The translations under genes and the position numbers were made by a program. Below, piece by piece: positions 45,587 through 56,488 of a stretch of 64,000 bases of DNA. Below the pieces are notes generated by a model. The model made no database searches, was not told the DNA's origin, and worked only from the letters and a program-made list of their open reading frames with translations. Origin of the DNA: Enoplolaimus lenunculus (taxonomy: Eukaryota > Nematoda > Enoplea > Enoplida > Thoracostomopsidae); NCBI GenBank assembly GCA_030248215.1, contig JASANG010001290.1:123617-187616 (forward strand). Direction: 5' to 3'. How positions within the stretch are numbered: the first letter of the stretch is position 1; every line of letters begins with the position of its first letter.

Positions 45587-48500
45587 ATGAAATATAAAGT
45601 AACATTACTTTGCGCTGTTATCTTAATTATCTTTTGTGGTGTTGTCAATATTCCCATAGCAGGTACGCATTAATTTTTTGCTGCCCATATGGATACCGAC
45701 AGAAAATAAAAGGTTTTGCATAGCTAGGTTTTCGAAACATTGACCTACCCATATGGTTAAAGTCAAGGTCTCTGCTCGTAGCCCATATAGATGGCAAAAT
45801 AATGAACCGTAAAGCTTACACTTTAAAACGGCTGAGTACAGTGAGTTTTATTTTTCAAGTCTGGTTTAATCTTATCTCACAATATTTTTTTCAAAACAAA
45901 AAATTCACATTAGCTTTTAAGTATTGTTAAGAAATGTACGGTACCCATGTGGGCAACAAACTGAAACCTACTTACCCATAGCTACAAACTTAAGATACCC
46001 ATAAGGATTGTAGCTAGTTAATAAGCTATTAGGTTGTTTCTACCTCTTGCTGTGGGTAAGTGACAAAAGAGGTACCAAGTGCACAATTGGTAACGTGAAT
46101 CTTGCATTAGTTTCAGCACGATAAATTTATGCGATTGTGTACCGTTTGCTTATTTCGATAGAATTTGTTCGGTTTAATTTTGTTGTTTCGTCGTGTTTTT
46201 CGTTGTTTTCCTTTCTTCAGTTTTCCTTTCGTGTTTGTCACTGCGGGCGACAGTTGTTCGAATACCAGGGTTCCAATTTCAGTTTCGGCATTCGTCGAGC
46301 GATCGTTGGTTCCTAATTGCTCAATGGTGGACTTTGATTTTCGACTTGGTCTTTTCGGTTTTCCTTTTTTTGACAGAACGACCGTTGAGCTGCTGCTGCT
46401 GCTATTCTCGATTACTTCGCCGTCATCTGATAATTTGTCATTTTCATCAAAATTAACTGTGTTTCCATTTGCGCACGCTGCACAAAACCGTTTGCATATC
46501 CCTTGGATTTTTGGCAATTCACAGTATGAACAACCCAAACTGCGGCAAGTTACAAATTTTTCATTGCTACCGCGTACAATTTGCAGTGTAATTGCTAATA
46601 TTGTGATTGTGAGTACAGGCAATACGTTCATGATATTAAGCTAATAAAGTTAGCTGATGGTTGACCCTGAAATACGACGTTATACGGTTGAAGGATTAGA
46701 GGTTGCGTTTAAACAAAATTAAAAGGTTTTCCAATTTTGAATGGTTGTTGAGCTGAAATATATTATGCAACATGCAACATTTTGTTCAATTCAAAATAAT
46801 GTAGTTGCATTCTCTTATGCAAACGTATATCTTAGTGTTATACAGATGTATGATTTATAATCTATTAAAAAAATAAAAGTTTTCCTCATTGATAATTGAA
46901 TAAAGTTGCGAAAAATTTGTATAATTTCATTGACCCATGTAAAGATCAGGGGCCGAACGTTTTTCTGTGAAACTGCAATAGAGCAAGGTAGCCATTGGAC
47001 TAATTTATTGCTTAGTCTTAATACGCTTAAGCTTAGGCTTAAGTATGTGTTTTACTGCTGTTACAGCAGTTTTCTATGCATTGTCTATTTCAATGAACGC
47101 GGTAGTTCTTTCAATTTTTTCGAATAATATTTCGCCAACAATTTCGGGCCACGAGACATGAAACCATTAGTACAAACAGGTTCTGCTTTATATAAATGCT
47201 TTAATATATAAGATAATAATTAATTAATTAGGATAGAATACAGCCTATTAGCACTGAAAAACTACTTCTCCTGTACAGAAAATAAGATTTTTTGAGATTA
47301 TCTTAAAATTTGCTGAAGTGTTCGTATGCGTCGAAATTGTATTGAAACTGAGCGAAAGATACAGATCAGATCATATTGCCGTGGAATGCGTTGCTTTGCA
47401 GCATTTGAAAAATACGGTTTTCTAGTTCTCCGCAATCGCTGCTTATTTTCAAAAATTAAATATTAATTGTAGTTTATTATTAAAAAAATTTTAAGTAAAA
47501 ATGTGAAGCATTTTTGCAAAATTTCGTTTGATTTTACCAAAATATTGACCATGTTCAACAACAATCGTGGTTAAACATTGGCTGGCTTTCCAAAACCCTC
47601 TTAGTACATAAGTAAGTACGTGTTAAAAGAATTACTTAACCATTTTGTCGTTTTTAAGAGCGTACTTAAGTTAAGTAAATACTTAAGTCGCTGACTAAAT
47701 TTGATAGATTATAAATTTACCATTCATGTACATTAACCTTGGTCAAATTGAAATTGTACACTATTGGTCCCTCCTCAATATATAGCAAAACTCTAACTTT
47801 CTTGTTATAACAATGGCTGACATTTCGCGCTTATTTGTTTTTGCTCGAAAATTTAATGATTTTCTTAAGTCAGCGGTTTAAGTGATTACTTTAGTATAAC
47901 TTAAGCAAATACTTAAGTAAGATTTCAAAAACCCAGCAATTCAGACTTTATTGAACGAATAAATTCGTTCCAAATGACGAAACGTTTCAAAAGTGCAACA
48001 TATTTATGAATTTTTAAATTTACTTAATCTGAGCCTTTAACAGATGCCTCTTTCGACTTCCTCTACCGCTTCATGTTTCGCGACGGCTTCTACGCTAGTG
48101 ACAAGAACGAAAGTCCGATGCGGTGATTCCTAAGCCGTTATGCCAGGGTCTGCGTTTTTGAAAACGCTACAGCTTTGATTGTTCAAATTGAAACTTATTC
48201 TGCTTGTCAGCAACGTAGCCAGGATTCATTTCAGGAGGCGGTTTACGTCAATATTTCGGATCGAGAAAATCATACGTTCTACACCCTCTCTCAAAGCCAC
48301 TTTTTTGTGCCCTTTTTCAAATTTCGGGATGGGATATATTTCATCTATCTCTAGCTTGGTATACGCCCTTGCTGCTTAGTTTGAGCTGGATGCGAAAAGG
48401 GAAGAAACCTTACGGCCGATTTTGAAGATTGTTGATCCGATATATATTCACTGTTAGCTTTGTAGATGCTGATCGGTAGTCGATTTTATAGATGCTTAAG

Positions 48501-51417
48501 AGGAAGCACTTGCCATTTTATTATCTTAATTTAGACATTGGCTGTGTTTCTATATCTTCCTTAAGTATTTACTTATGTTATACTTAAGTAATTACTTAAG
48601 TAGCGGATTTCTGTAAGTACTTTAATTTTCGAAGGCATCCAAATAAACACCAAATATCAGCCATTGTCATGACAAGCAAGTAATAGTTTTGCTGTATATT
48701 AAGTAGGCATGGTCGTGAGTCTACAGTTTCAAATAGACTAAGGATAGTGTGCCTGAACAGATAATTTGCAGGAAATCGAATTTAGTCAGCGACTTAGGTA
48801 TTTTACTTAAGTGCGCTTTTAAAACATTAAAACGGCAAAATAGCTAAGTAATCACTTAGCCCGTACTTAAGCAACAAGTCGTATTTAAACAGGGTTTCGA
48901 AAACCCAACCATAGTGTTTCAGCTTGAATTGGAACATTGGCTGGGTTTTCAAAACCCTACTTAAGCACGATTTAGTACTTAAGTCCGGGCTAACTAATTG
49001 CTGAACAGTTTTGCCGTTTTAAAAAGCGTACTTAAGTTAAGTTAATACTTAAGCTGTTGACTAAATTTGATATACAACAAATAAACCGCTCAGGCATACT
49101 AACCTTGATATAATTCAAATTCTAGACTCAGGATGCCTCTTTAAAGTAAAACTATTATTTCCTTGTCATGACGATGGCCGATATTTGGCGTTTTTTGTTG
49201 TGCTCGAAAATTCAAGTATTTGCTTAAATCGGCGACTTAAGTAAATACTTAAGTATATTAACTTAAGTAAATATTTAAGTACGATTTCAGAAACCCAGCC
49301 AATATTAGCTTTAACGTAAAACAAATAATGTATATTTGAGATTAGTCTTTAAATTTCATTACAATATTTAAGAAATTGATGCAAAAACTTTGCTAAAAAT
49401 ATAGTATAAGGATGATTTACAAGTTAACCTCATACAGACAAGGTCCAGTTGGCAGCTGCTGTCTGATATTATCAAAGTTGATGATATTAAAAATTCTAAA
49501 ATTTAAGACATACACCAGTTGGGTATTCTTCATTGATTTTTGTTTCTGTTGGTTGCAAAAACGTTTCTTTTAACTGTAATAAAAACAATTTTATCACTTT
49601 TAAACGAAACTTAATATGTGTAGAAAACTCAAAAAATCCACAGCTTTGATAGCCTGAGGTATATACTTATACTTGGGGTGTAATATAACAAATTCCATCT
49701 CGACGTACCTTAAAAAACGATCAAACAGATATGTTAAACAGGCTTCAGAAAATTCTGCTTGCTTCTAGAGTCTAAAACCTTTCGTTATATGTTTGCGAAC
49801 GAAAATTCACGCTACACCCTTGTCGAATGGCATCTGCTGATCGCTGATTTCAGTTTCAAAACATCAACTCATTCTTGCCATTTTTTGATATGCGTTGTTC
49901 GGTTGTTTGTCGGAAATATACTCAAAAATACGTATATAAAACTGCAAAACATTACAAAGTTGCAACGTGTTTACAGTACTCAATATAATTATTGTTGCAA
50001 TTTGTTACACCATAATGCACTGACAAAACTTATAATACATTTTTATCCAACTTTTGTTCTACTAACCTTTCAACTCGTCTGTTTCTGTTGTTTAATATAC
50101 TGACAGTTTCTTTCTTTCTCAGTCAAAAATTTGCACGCATCTTTTATATGCGATTCATTTTTCATTGCAATCTTTACTTGTTGCAATGCATCTGTTTGTG
50201 CACCAGTTGGTGGATAAACAAAAAAATTGTTGTATCTCATGATGGCACAGTTTATACACGGCGTGAAACAAAATCTAGCAAAATGCTGCAGTGATTTTGC
50301 ACTATTAGGCTAACAATCTCAACACAAATATTTAGCGTATATTAAATAATAATAATGGGAATTAGCGATGAGCATCGGATATTTTTCATGCCCGGATATC
50401 TGGCGATTGTGGCGGATCTCAATAGAACACATACGGTTGGCGACTGATTGACGGTTTTCGGCGTAATGAAAATCCTACAAAGTATAGCAGTGATTTGCAC
50501 AGCCTAAAATCAACACGAAAGTTATCATATGGACAATGCATGGAACAGCGGCGGAACAGTAGTTTAAAAGATGTTCTGGTGCGATGGCACCAACAACAAA
50601 ATTTGAATACTTAAATTTGATAACAAGGAACCAAGAGCCTATGGGCAGTTTCCGAAGAACATTAACAGTGACTTCTTAGCAGTAAATCACGTTATTTTTA
50701 AGGTATGTTGGACACCAATTGCAACCATAAGCAGACCCATATCTAACTCCATGGTGTTGATTCCGCATCTATTTGATCCATAAAATATTTGGAGTGTACT
50801 GGACCTTCCCGATCTTTCTTTTGACCAAAATTTGTAACCTTTGACTGAAGAGTTTAGTAAAAATGTTTAAAACTCCCAGTTTCTCGAGATTCATAGATAT
50901 TTCAGAATTATGTGCGATTTCGACTTTTCCTAAGGTTACCAAATTCGAAAACATCAACGCGACCCGTAACCGATAAAACGACCAAAATATGGAAGTTTTA
51001 ACAGAGAATTTGCAAACAGTATAAAACAATGATTCAATGACACTATTCCTTTTTTCCTGACAGTAACGAATACGAATTGGAAGGACCGCCCGCTATCCCT
51101 TACGGTTTGCTCTTCCGGTACGCACGCGCATATTTACAAAACACTATTACGACAATTCGTAGCCCGGCAACTCGTCGACCAACAACTTGTAACCGGATAT
51201 TTCCGTTCATACGACCAAACGCAACTGTACACGGAAATGTCCAGTTATGTGTTGTTTACGGCAAAATCAACGCTCATGGGGAACAAAAACCGTGCGAGGT
51301 CTTGTTTTCTGCTATAAATTTTAGGGTTTTTTTGTAATTAAAATTTATTACAATTTCAATATCAGTCCTCTATTTCCATAGATTAACAATTGTCGTCGTG
51401 GTTTTGTCGCAAATTGA
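45587..51417 (+). CDS. Secreted protein, 141 aa, four exons, family unknown
   Basis: Exons 45587-45662, 48044-48122, 51064-51298 and 51382-51417 join with matching phases at all three junctions. Exon 1 is a signal peptide (MKYKVTLLCAVILIIFCGVV then NIPIA). Exon 2 encodes ASFDFLYRFMFRDGFYASDK and NESPM and is much richer in GC than its intron flanks. Exon 3 encodes EYELEGPPAIPYGLLFRYAR, then TTCNRIFPFIRPNATVHGNV and KINAHGEQKPCE. Exon 4 ends INNCRRGFVAN. The mature protein has four Cys (about residues 94, 114, 129, 134), enough for two disulphides, and two N-glycosylation sequons (NES, NAT). It is basic toward the C terminus. I do not recognise the family. The last donor (GAG/GTCTTG) is weak; read-through would instead end at 51337. 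Another gene lies in intron 1 on the opposite strand. Confidence 0.62.
45681..46091 (-). repeat. Dispersed element, family L, inverted copy
   Basis: Reverse-complement match to 26020-26300, with CCCATATGGATACCGACAGA at the left edge and GGTACCAAGTGCACAATTGG at the right. It sits just inside intron 1 of the 141-residue gene, 18 nt after the donor. It is about 130 bp longer than the other copy, mostly in the middle. Confidence 0.7.
46113..46631 (-). CDS. Secreted Cys-rich/basic protein, 172 aa, single exon
   Basis: The ATG at 46631 begins a clear signal peptide (MNVLPVLTITILAITLQIVRG). Six cysteines follow in a compact block: C-RSLG-C-SY-C, then ELPKIQGI-C-KRF-C-AA-C. The last three are spaced like the end of a ShK/SXC domain (C-x3-C-x2-C), but the first three are too close together for a standard ShK. 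Next come an acidic linker (NFDENDKLSDDG), a six-Ser run, and a long Lys/Arg-rich tail (KKGKPKRPSRKSKS, KGKLKKGKQRKTRRNNKIK). No intron is visible. The tail could bind polyanions such as heparan sulphate or nucleic acid, or act as a cationic antimicrobial part; this is inference. The gene lies wholly inside intron 1 of the 45587-51417 gene, antisense to it. Confidence 0.7.
   Translation of the reverse strand: MNVLPVLTITILAITLQIVRGSNEKFVTCRSLGCSYCELPKIQGICKRFCAACANGNTVNFDENDKLSDDGEVIENSSSSSSTVVLSKKGKPKRPSRKSKSTIEQLGTNDRSTNAETEIGTLVFEQLSPAVTNTKGKLKKGKQRKTRRNNKIKPNKFYRNKQTVHNRINLSC
46932..47060 (+). repeat. TTAGGC-core MITE, family A, truncated
   Basis: ACCCATGTAAAGATCAGGGG left end and a decayed core; the right end is missing. 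Confidence 0.65.
47061..47575. other. Intron 1 interior, nothing recognised
   Basis: AT-rich, with no exon that fits the phase of the surrounding gene. Confidence 0.45.
47576..47940. repeat. Family G MITE
   Basis: Ends ACATTGGCTGG.TTTCC.AAACC and GGTTT-type inverse (TTTCAAAAACCCAGC), rich in ACTTAAGTA. About 365 bp. Sister copies are at 48538-48908, 48935-49305 and 54603-54957. Confidence 0.75.
48208..48378. repeat. hAT-like MITE (family K)
   Basis: CAGCAACGTAGCCAGGATTC and GCTTGGTATACGCCCTTGCTG are inverted ends. It lies just after exon 2 of the 141-residue gene. Confidence 0.5.
48538..49305. repeat. Two adjacent family G MITEs
   Basis: 48538-48908 and 48935-49305, each opening TTGGCTG(T/G)GTTT and closing AAACCCA(A/G)CC, dense in ACTTAAGTA. 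The second is better preserved. They are separated by only about 25 bp. Confidence 0.75.
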
Positions 51418-51477
51418 TCTATTGTAATTTTGATTCTACTTATTCAAGCGGCAGAGTGTGTTTCGTGTAAAAGGTCT

Positions 51478-51633
51478 GGGTCAATGTAAAGAACAGGGGC
51501 GGAACAGTATTATGAGCATATTCCTAAGCCTAATCCTAAGCTTAAGCCGAGCAAGAAAATTAGTCTAAAGCTAAAGCTTACGCTTTTCTAGTCCCACAGA
51601 AAAACGTTCCGCCCCTAATCTTTACATGGGCTA
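51478..51633 (-). repeat. TTAGGC-core MITE, family A, short copy
   Basis: GTCAATGTAAAGAACAGGGG and CGCCCCTAATCTTTACATGG ends close together with only a few CCTAAGC units between. It lies about 60 bp past the stop of the 141-residue gene. Confidence 0.85.
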
Positions 51634-51988
51634 AGGTCTTGATGTGGTTTCCGTTATGCACTGGGGTGTAGCCAGAGCGCAGCGGTTGAAACAGGCACCA
51701 TGCCCGTTTTGACAAATTTGAGAAATTGATTTATATTAATAACTGAATGTCAGCTGAGGCAGAAACTACAAAACTGAGCAGTATATTCTTGTTAGCGACG
51801 TGGCCCTTGCCGAAGGCGACTTAGCTAAGAAGATAACCATGTTTAGGATTGTGTTAGCACACATAGTATATAAATAATTAGTGTGTGCTAAAATTTGTTA
51901 CGGATTCAATGAAAATAAGCATAATTTGTGCAGTTGTATGTGTATGAATTTAAAAAACTATATTTTATAACGTTCAAAACAATGAGGT

Positions 51989-52185
51989 CGATGTAAAAAT
52001 CAGGGTTGGAATGTGTTTCCTTGAGACTGCAGTAGGATACGCTAAAAGTTCTGACTATTTTTGACATAGGCTTAAGCTAAGGCGTAGGTATAAGCTCACT
52101 CTTAAGTTTAGGCTTAGGCTTATGCTTATGCTTAGGAATATGCTTATACTAGTGTTTTACGGCCCTGTTTTATAGTTTGGCCAAC
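51989..52185 (+). repeat. TTAGGC-core MITE, family A, diverged
   Basis: CGATGTAAAAATCAGGGTTG left end, GGCCCTGTTTTATAGTTTGG right end, GGCTTATGCTTATGC core variants. Confidence 0.7.
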
Positions 52186-52246
52186 AATATCTATTGCTAT
52201 AAAATGGTCTATGTAGCTTCTGCTGTTTGCATCGCAGAAGTCGGCT

Positions 52247-52983
52247 AATGTTACTTTTAGGCCGTAACAGTAGATTAAGCATATTCCTAAGCCTAAGCCT
52301 AAGCATAGGCAAAAAATGTAGTCTAGAATGTAAGCCTACTCATTTACAGACTCACCACAAACCGGGACGGCCCTAAAAGTAACACGGCCCGGAGACAATA
52401 GTGCTTAGATACTACTACCGGGTCTTTATAGCATTAAACATTCCATTCATATTTAAACCAAAATATTTAGCATTGTTTCTCAATTGTAGTTTCGTCTATT
52501 TTAATATTTTAAAAATATGATTTACAAGCAAGTTTTAAGTTGTATGTATTAGAATTTGGGTGAACTTTCAAAATTAAGATAAACATAAAAAATTTACTGA
52601 AACTGTTTAGCAGTGACACGAATCGCTTGTGAAGAGGATTTATATGCACAAGTTTCATTTTAATCATAAAATTAAGACAAGTAGCAAACAAATTTGCTGT
52701 CGTCTGTTGGCCTTTTTCCGCTATTGTAAATAAAATTGAAACAAAGGTTCCATATATTTCAGATATTTTATTATTGTTTGGCTGGCCCGTATTCCTTTTA
52801 GGGCTGTCCCCGTTTCTAGTATGTCTGTAAAAGACTAGGCTTAGATTCTTGAGTTCATTTTCGGCTAAGCTTAGGTTTAGTATTAGGCTTAGGCTAAGGA
52901 ATAAACTTTTTTCAATACTTATGCTCAGACTTAGGCTGAGGAACATGTTTAATCTACTGTTAGGGCCGTAAAAGTAACATAGA
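52247..52983. repeat. Two family B MITEs in opposite orientation
   Basis: 52247-52392 (AATGTTACTTTTAGGCCGTA to GGCCCTAAAAGTAACACGG) and 52797-52983 (TTTTAGGGCTGTCCCCGTTT to GGGCCGTAAAAGTAACATAG). A 145-codon minus-strand frame nearby runs into the second element and is not a gene. Confidence 0.7.
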
Positions 52984-53386
52984 CTGTTTCGGTTTTATCG
53001 CGAAAACTTTTTGCTTTAGTATTTTGCTTAGGTTTAGGCTTAAGCTTACACTTGGGAATACGATTGCGCTACTGTCAATGCCGTCAACTATACATGAGCC
53101 AAAAATTTTCCAAAACGATTTTGATAGGTTCAAATTTATACTTCTTGCGTATGCACATACACGCTCGTTTGGTTTATATTGGATTCATAATTTTGACATT
53201 TTGTCCCGTTTGCCATATGCTATAAAACAACTACTGGTTGTAACGTTGTCAATACCCACACCGCTCGTGGACATTTAAGCTGTCAATCGGATCCTTTTAC
53301 GGCAATTATCATTATCAGCGGTGCGATTTTGTAACGTTTCTTTTAAAATCTCCAGATGCATCGTAAATTTCATATGTAAAGTCTTA

Positions 53387-53515
53387 ATCACACGTGCAAG
53401 TTTTGATGCGAGAACTTGCAGCTGCAACTTGCACTTAATACAACTTTTGTCCAAAATCCTGTGCGAAACACTTGCAGCGGCAAATACTTCATGAAAAATC
53501 ATAGCTTTGAATTTA
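53387..53515. repeat. Family D element, left part
   Basis: TCTTAATCACACGTGCAAGT and GAACTTGCAGCTGCAACTTG. The matching middle block (AACCATGCAAGTTCACTGAA) appears only at 53880, beyond an inserted CCGGCT-hexamer element, so the D copy seems split by it. Confidence 0.6.
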
Positions 53516-53529
53516 GTTTATATCAAAGT

Positions 53530-53868
53530 ACAACCGTACGTCTGCCTCCGGCTCCGGCTTCGGTCCGGCAGAATTTTTGCTGGAGGTTCCGGCAATTTCG
53601 GTAGTAAAATTTGGACAATTTCTACAATTTATCTGTTTACCGCGTATCGTTTTACTTGTCACATTGTTCAGGAAAGAATTTCCAAAATTTCGCAAGGAAA
53701 TTAGCGTAAAACCAAACAACTTAACAACATATTGCAGAAATTGGCTAAAATTAACTAATTAACCATCATTTTTACTACCTAATTTCGCCTCACCTCCGGC
53801 TCCGGCACCGGCAAGTTACGTTGACCTCCGGCTCCGGCATTTTTCTCCTCCGGTTGCACCCTGGTTCA
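53530..53868. repeat. Hexamer-flanked element, CCGGCT type (family H)
   Basis: Left tract CTGCCTCCGGCTCCGGCTTC, about 200 bp of AT-rich sequence, right tracts ACCTCCGGCTCCGGCACCGG and TGACCTCCGGCTCCGGC, closing CCGGTTGCACCCTGG. Same architecture as 23886-24252 and 27288-27668 with a different hexamer. Confidence 0.6.
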
Positions 53869-54684
53869 TATGCATGAACAACCATGCAAGTTCACTGAAT
53901 TTTTTAGGGCTTTAAAAATTTACTAAAAATATTTCACTTCTGTTTGCGTTCACGCTACCGTTTGCACGGCAGACGCAACTTCTCAATTCCTGAAGGAAAA
54001 ATTTCATGTTAAAGTTTGTTTCCGAGACAGAATAGCGAGAGAGAAAATTTATTGTCCTGTAAAATATGCAATGGCTGGGTTTCTGAAACCCTACTTAAGT
54101 ATCGCTTAGTCAGCACTTAATTACGCGGTAAGTAATTACTTAGCAATTTTGTTCTACAATTTATCTGTTTACCGCGTATCGTTTTACTTGTCACATTGTT
54201 CAGGAAAGAATTTCCGAAATTTCGCAAGGAAATTAGCGTAAAACCAAACAACTTAACAACATATTGCAGAAATTGGCTAAAATTAACTAATTAACCATCA
54301 TTTTTACTACCTAATTTCGCCTCACCTCCGGCTCCGGCACCGGCAAGTTACGTTGACCTCCGGCTCCGGCATTTTTCTCCTCCGGTTGCACCCTGATTCA
54401 TATGCATGAACAACCATGCAAGTTCACTGAATTTTTTAGGGCTTTAAAAATTTACTAAAAATATTTCACTTCTGTTTGCGTTCACGCTACCGTTTGCACG
54501 GCAGACGCAACTTCTCAATTCCTGAAGGAAAAATTTCATGTTAAAGTTTGTTTCCGAGACAGAATAGCGAGAGAGAAAATTTATTGTCCTGTAAAATATG
54601 CAATGGCTGGGTTTCTGAAACTCTACTTAAGTATCGCTTAGTCAGCACTTAATTACGCGGTAAGTAATTACTTAGCAATTTTGT
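53621..54684. repeat. 532-bp tandem duplication
   Basis: 53621-54152 and 54153-54684 are near-identical; by eye only a few single-base differences. The unit spans part of a family H element, part of a family D element, and the start of a family G MITE. The breakpoint falls inside the G element after GCAATTTTGT. Confidence 0.9.
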
Positions 54685-54957
54685 CGTGTTTAAAAGCGTA
54701 CTTAAGGTAACAAAATACTTAAGCCGCTGACTAAATCTGATAGATTACAAATTAACCGTTCAGGTATACAAACCTTGGTCCAGCTGAAATTGCAGACTCG
54801 TGGTGCCTCCTTAATATAAATCAAAACTATTACTTTTTTGTTACAACAGTGGCTCACAATTGGCGCTTACCTGTTTTGTTCGAAAAGTTAACTTAAGCAA
54901 TTACTTAAGCGTAGCTTAAGTAAATACTCAAGTAACATTTTAGAAACCCAGCCAATG
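54603..54957. repeat. Family G MITE, complete copy
   Basis: TGGCTGGGTTTCTGAAACTC at the left and TTTTAGAAACCCAGCCAATG at the right. The left 82 bp are also present at 54071-54152 through the tandem duplication. Confidence 0.8.
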
Positions 54958-56228
54958 TAATCCTAAAAGCTGCTAAAAGTGTTTTTTCTTGTCTGTAAAA
55001 ATTTCAGCAGCACTTTTTATAAGCTAAAAGCAGTCTGTATTATATGAGCTTGCGTAACGGAAAAGAACTTGAAAACAAAACACTACTGATAAAAGTACTT
55101 GAATCTTCAAGTTTCACTTAAATGAGTTATGCATTACGCTATGACATTTCAATAGCCTTAAGCACGGAGTATTAAATACTGATCATTATCAAGGCCGTAT
55201 TAAAGGAGGGTAAATTGGGATATTCCACCCTCGAAATTTCTAAAGAAACAAGAAAACCCGGCATTTTTTCAAAAAGCCATTAGTTTACATTCTGTAGAGG
55301 TCAAAAAAATTTTCTTCCACAAAACTTTTGCGTGGTGTTTCGTATCCTTAATAATTAAGACTACACATTTGGTCATTGCGATTTCATCAGCTCTCACACG
55401 TTTTATGCTCTCAATTTTCATTTCACATGCGGTCTTAAAATGGTTCTCTGTGCTCGTGCATTTATTATCGTATTAATAAACTGCAGCAAAAACAAATACG
55501 CTCAATTCATGGCAGTAGTCAGCAACGAGACTTTGAGACCGCGTGTATTTGAAATATCATAGCGTACTCTCATCCGTCAAAAATGGTTTTTGATTGGTGG
55601 CTAATAATATCAGTGGTTGATTAGCCTAAATTTTATTTCGAAAGGAGATAACTTTGTGTAAACGCTATTTTACGAGCGAGTGTGGCGAGCGATGAAAATT
55701 TTTTGCGGTTACAGGTTATATATACTACAGCCTGATAAAGTACGTTTTCTCCAGTCTTTCCGGAAATCTAAGCGTGATATATCCCTCCTATCTTCCGTTG
55801 TATACATGCTCATGGCTAATATACTGATATTATGTGCTGTCTTAGGCTTTCATACTTATTCGGTTTGATTTGTTGATATGTAAAACAAAACGTAATATTG
55901 TACGTTTTAATGTGAACATGACCATTGAGCAGAAATCAGGGTCTGCTCTCAGGCAGGCAAGGGTGGATGGAAAAAAGCGATTTGGGGGAATACATGTTTC
56001 ACCAAACCTAGCGGTATTTCAAATTTTGTTATTGTTTATAAGAACGGTTACACCACTGGCAGTAGCAAAATTGCAGTAAAATTTGGTTTACGCCGGGATA
56101 CAGCCAAACTTTACATCAGAATGCGCGGTTGGTGTAATCCGCAACGGTTCAAATCTTAGTTTCCTTTCATTTCGTCACCGAAAATCCGTGGATCCGCCGT
56201 TGAGATCATGGTGTCGGTATTGTCAAAG
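54958..56228. other. Intergenic, nothing recognised
   Basis: AT-rich. A CGTGGATCCGCCGTTGAGAT end near 56187 resembles a hAT-like MITE. No supported exon. Confidence 0.5.
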
Positions 56229-56488
56229 GCGTATACACTGTGAATTTCAGTGAGTTGATTTTAACTCAGAATAAGTTGAATCACTCAGTCTGAGTTAGGA
56301 CTATCAGAACTCAGAAATTTGAGTTGATTCAATTCATTCTGAGTTAACTGATCAACTCACCAAAAGTCAACACAATTAGAGTGAGGATCAACTCAACTCA
56401 GAGTGAGTTAATGTTTACTGATTGAATTCAAAAATAACTAACTCGCTAGGTAAATTGATTAATCAACTCATTGGAATTTACAGTGTAG
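56229..56488. repeat. Family F MITE
   Basis: TATACACTGTGAATTTCAGT and TTGGAATTTACAGTGTAG are inverted ends. The interior is repeated TGAGTTGATT/AATCAACTCA. Confidence 0.8.

Noticed and set aside
49759-50103. 114-codon plus-strand frame
   Set aside because: AT-driven hydrophobic translation opposite the better minus-strand exon candidates; no start context or domain.
52509-52946. 145-codon minus-strand open frame beginning MFLSLSLSISIE
   Set aside because: The N-terminal part is the reverse of the TTAGGC-type core of a family B MITE; the rest has no support.
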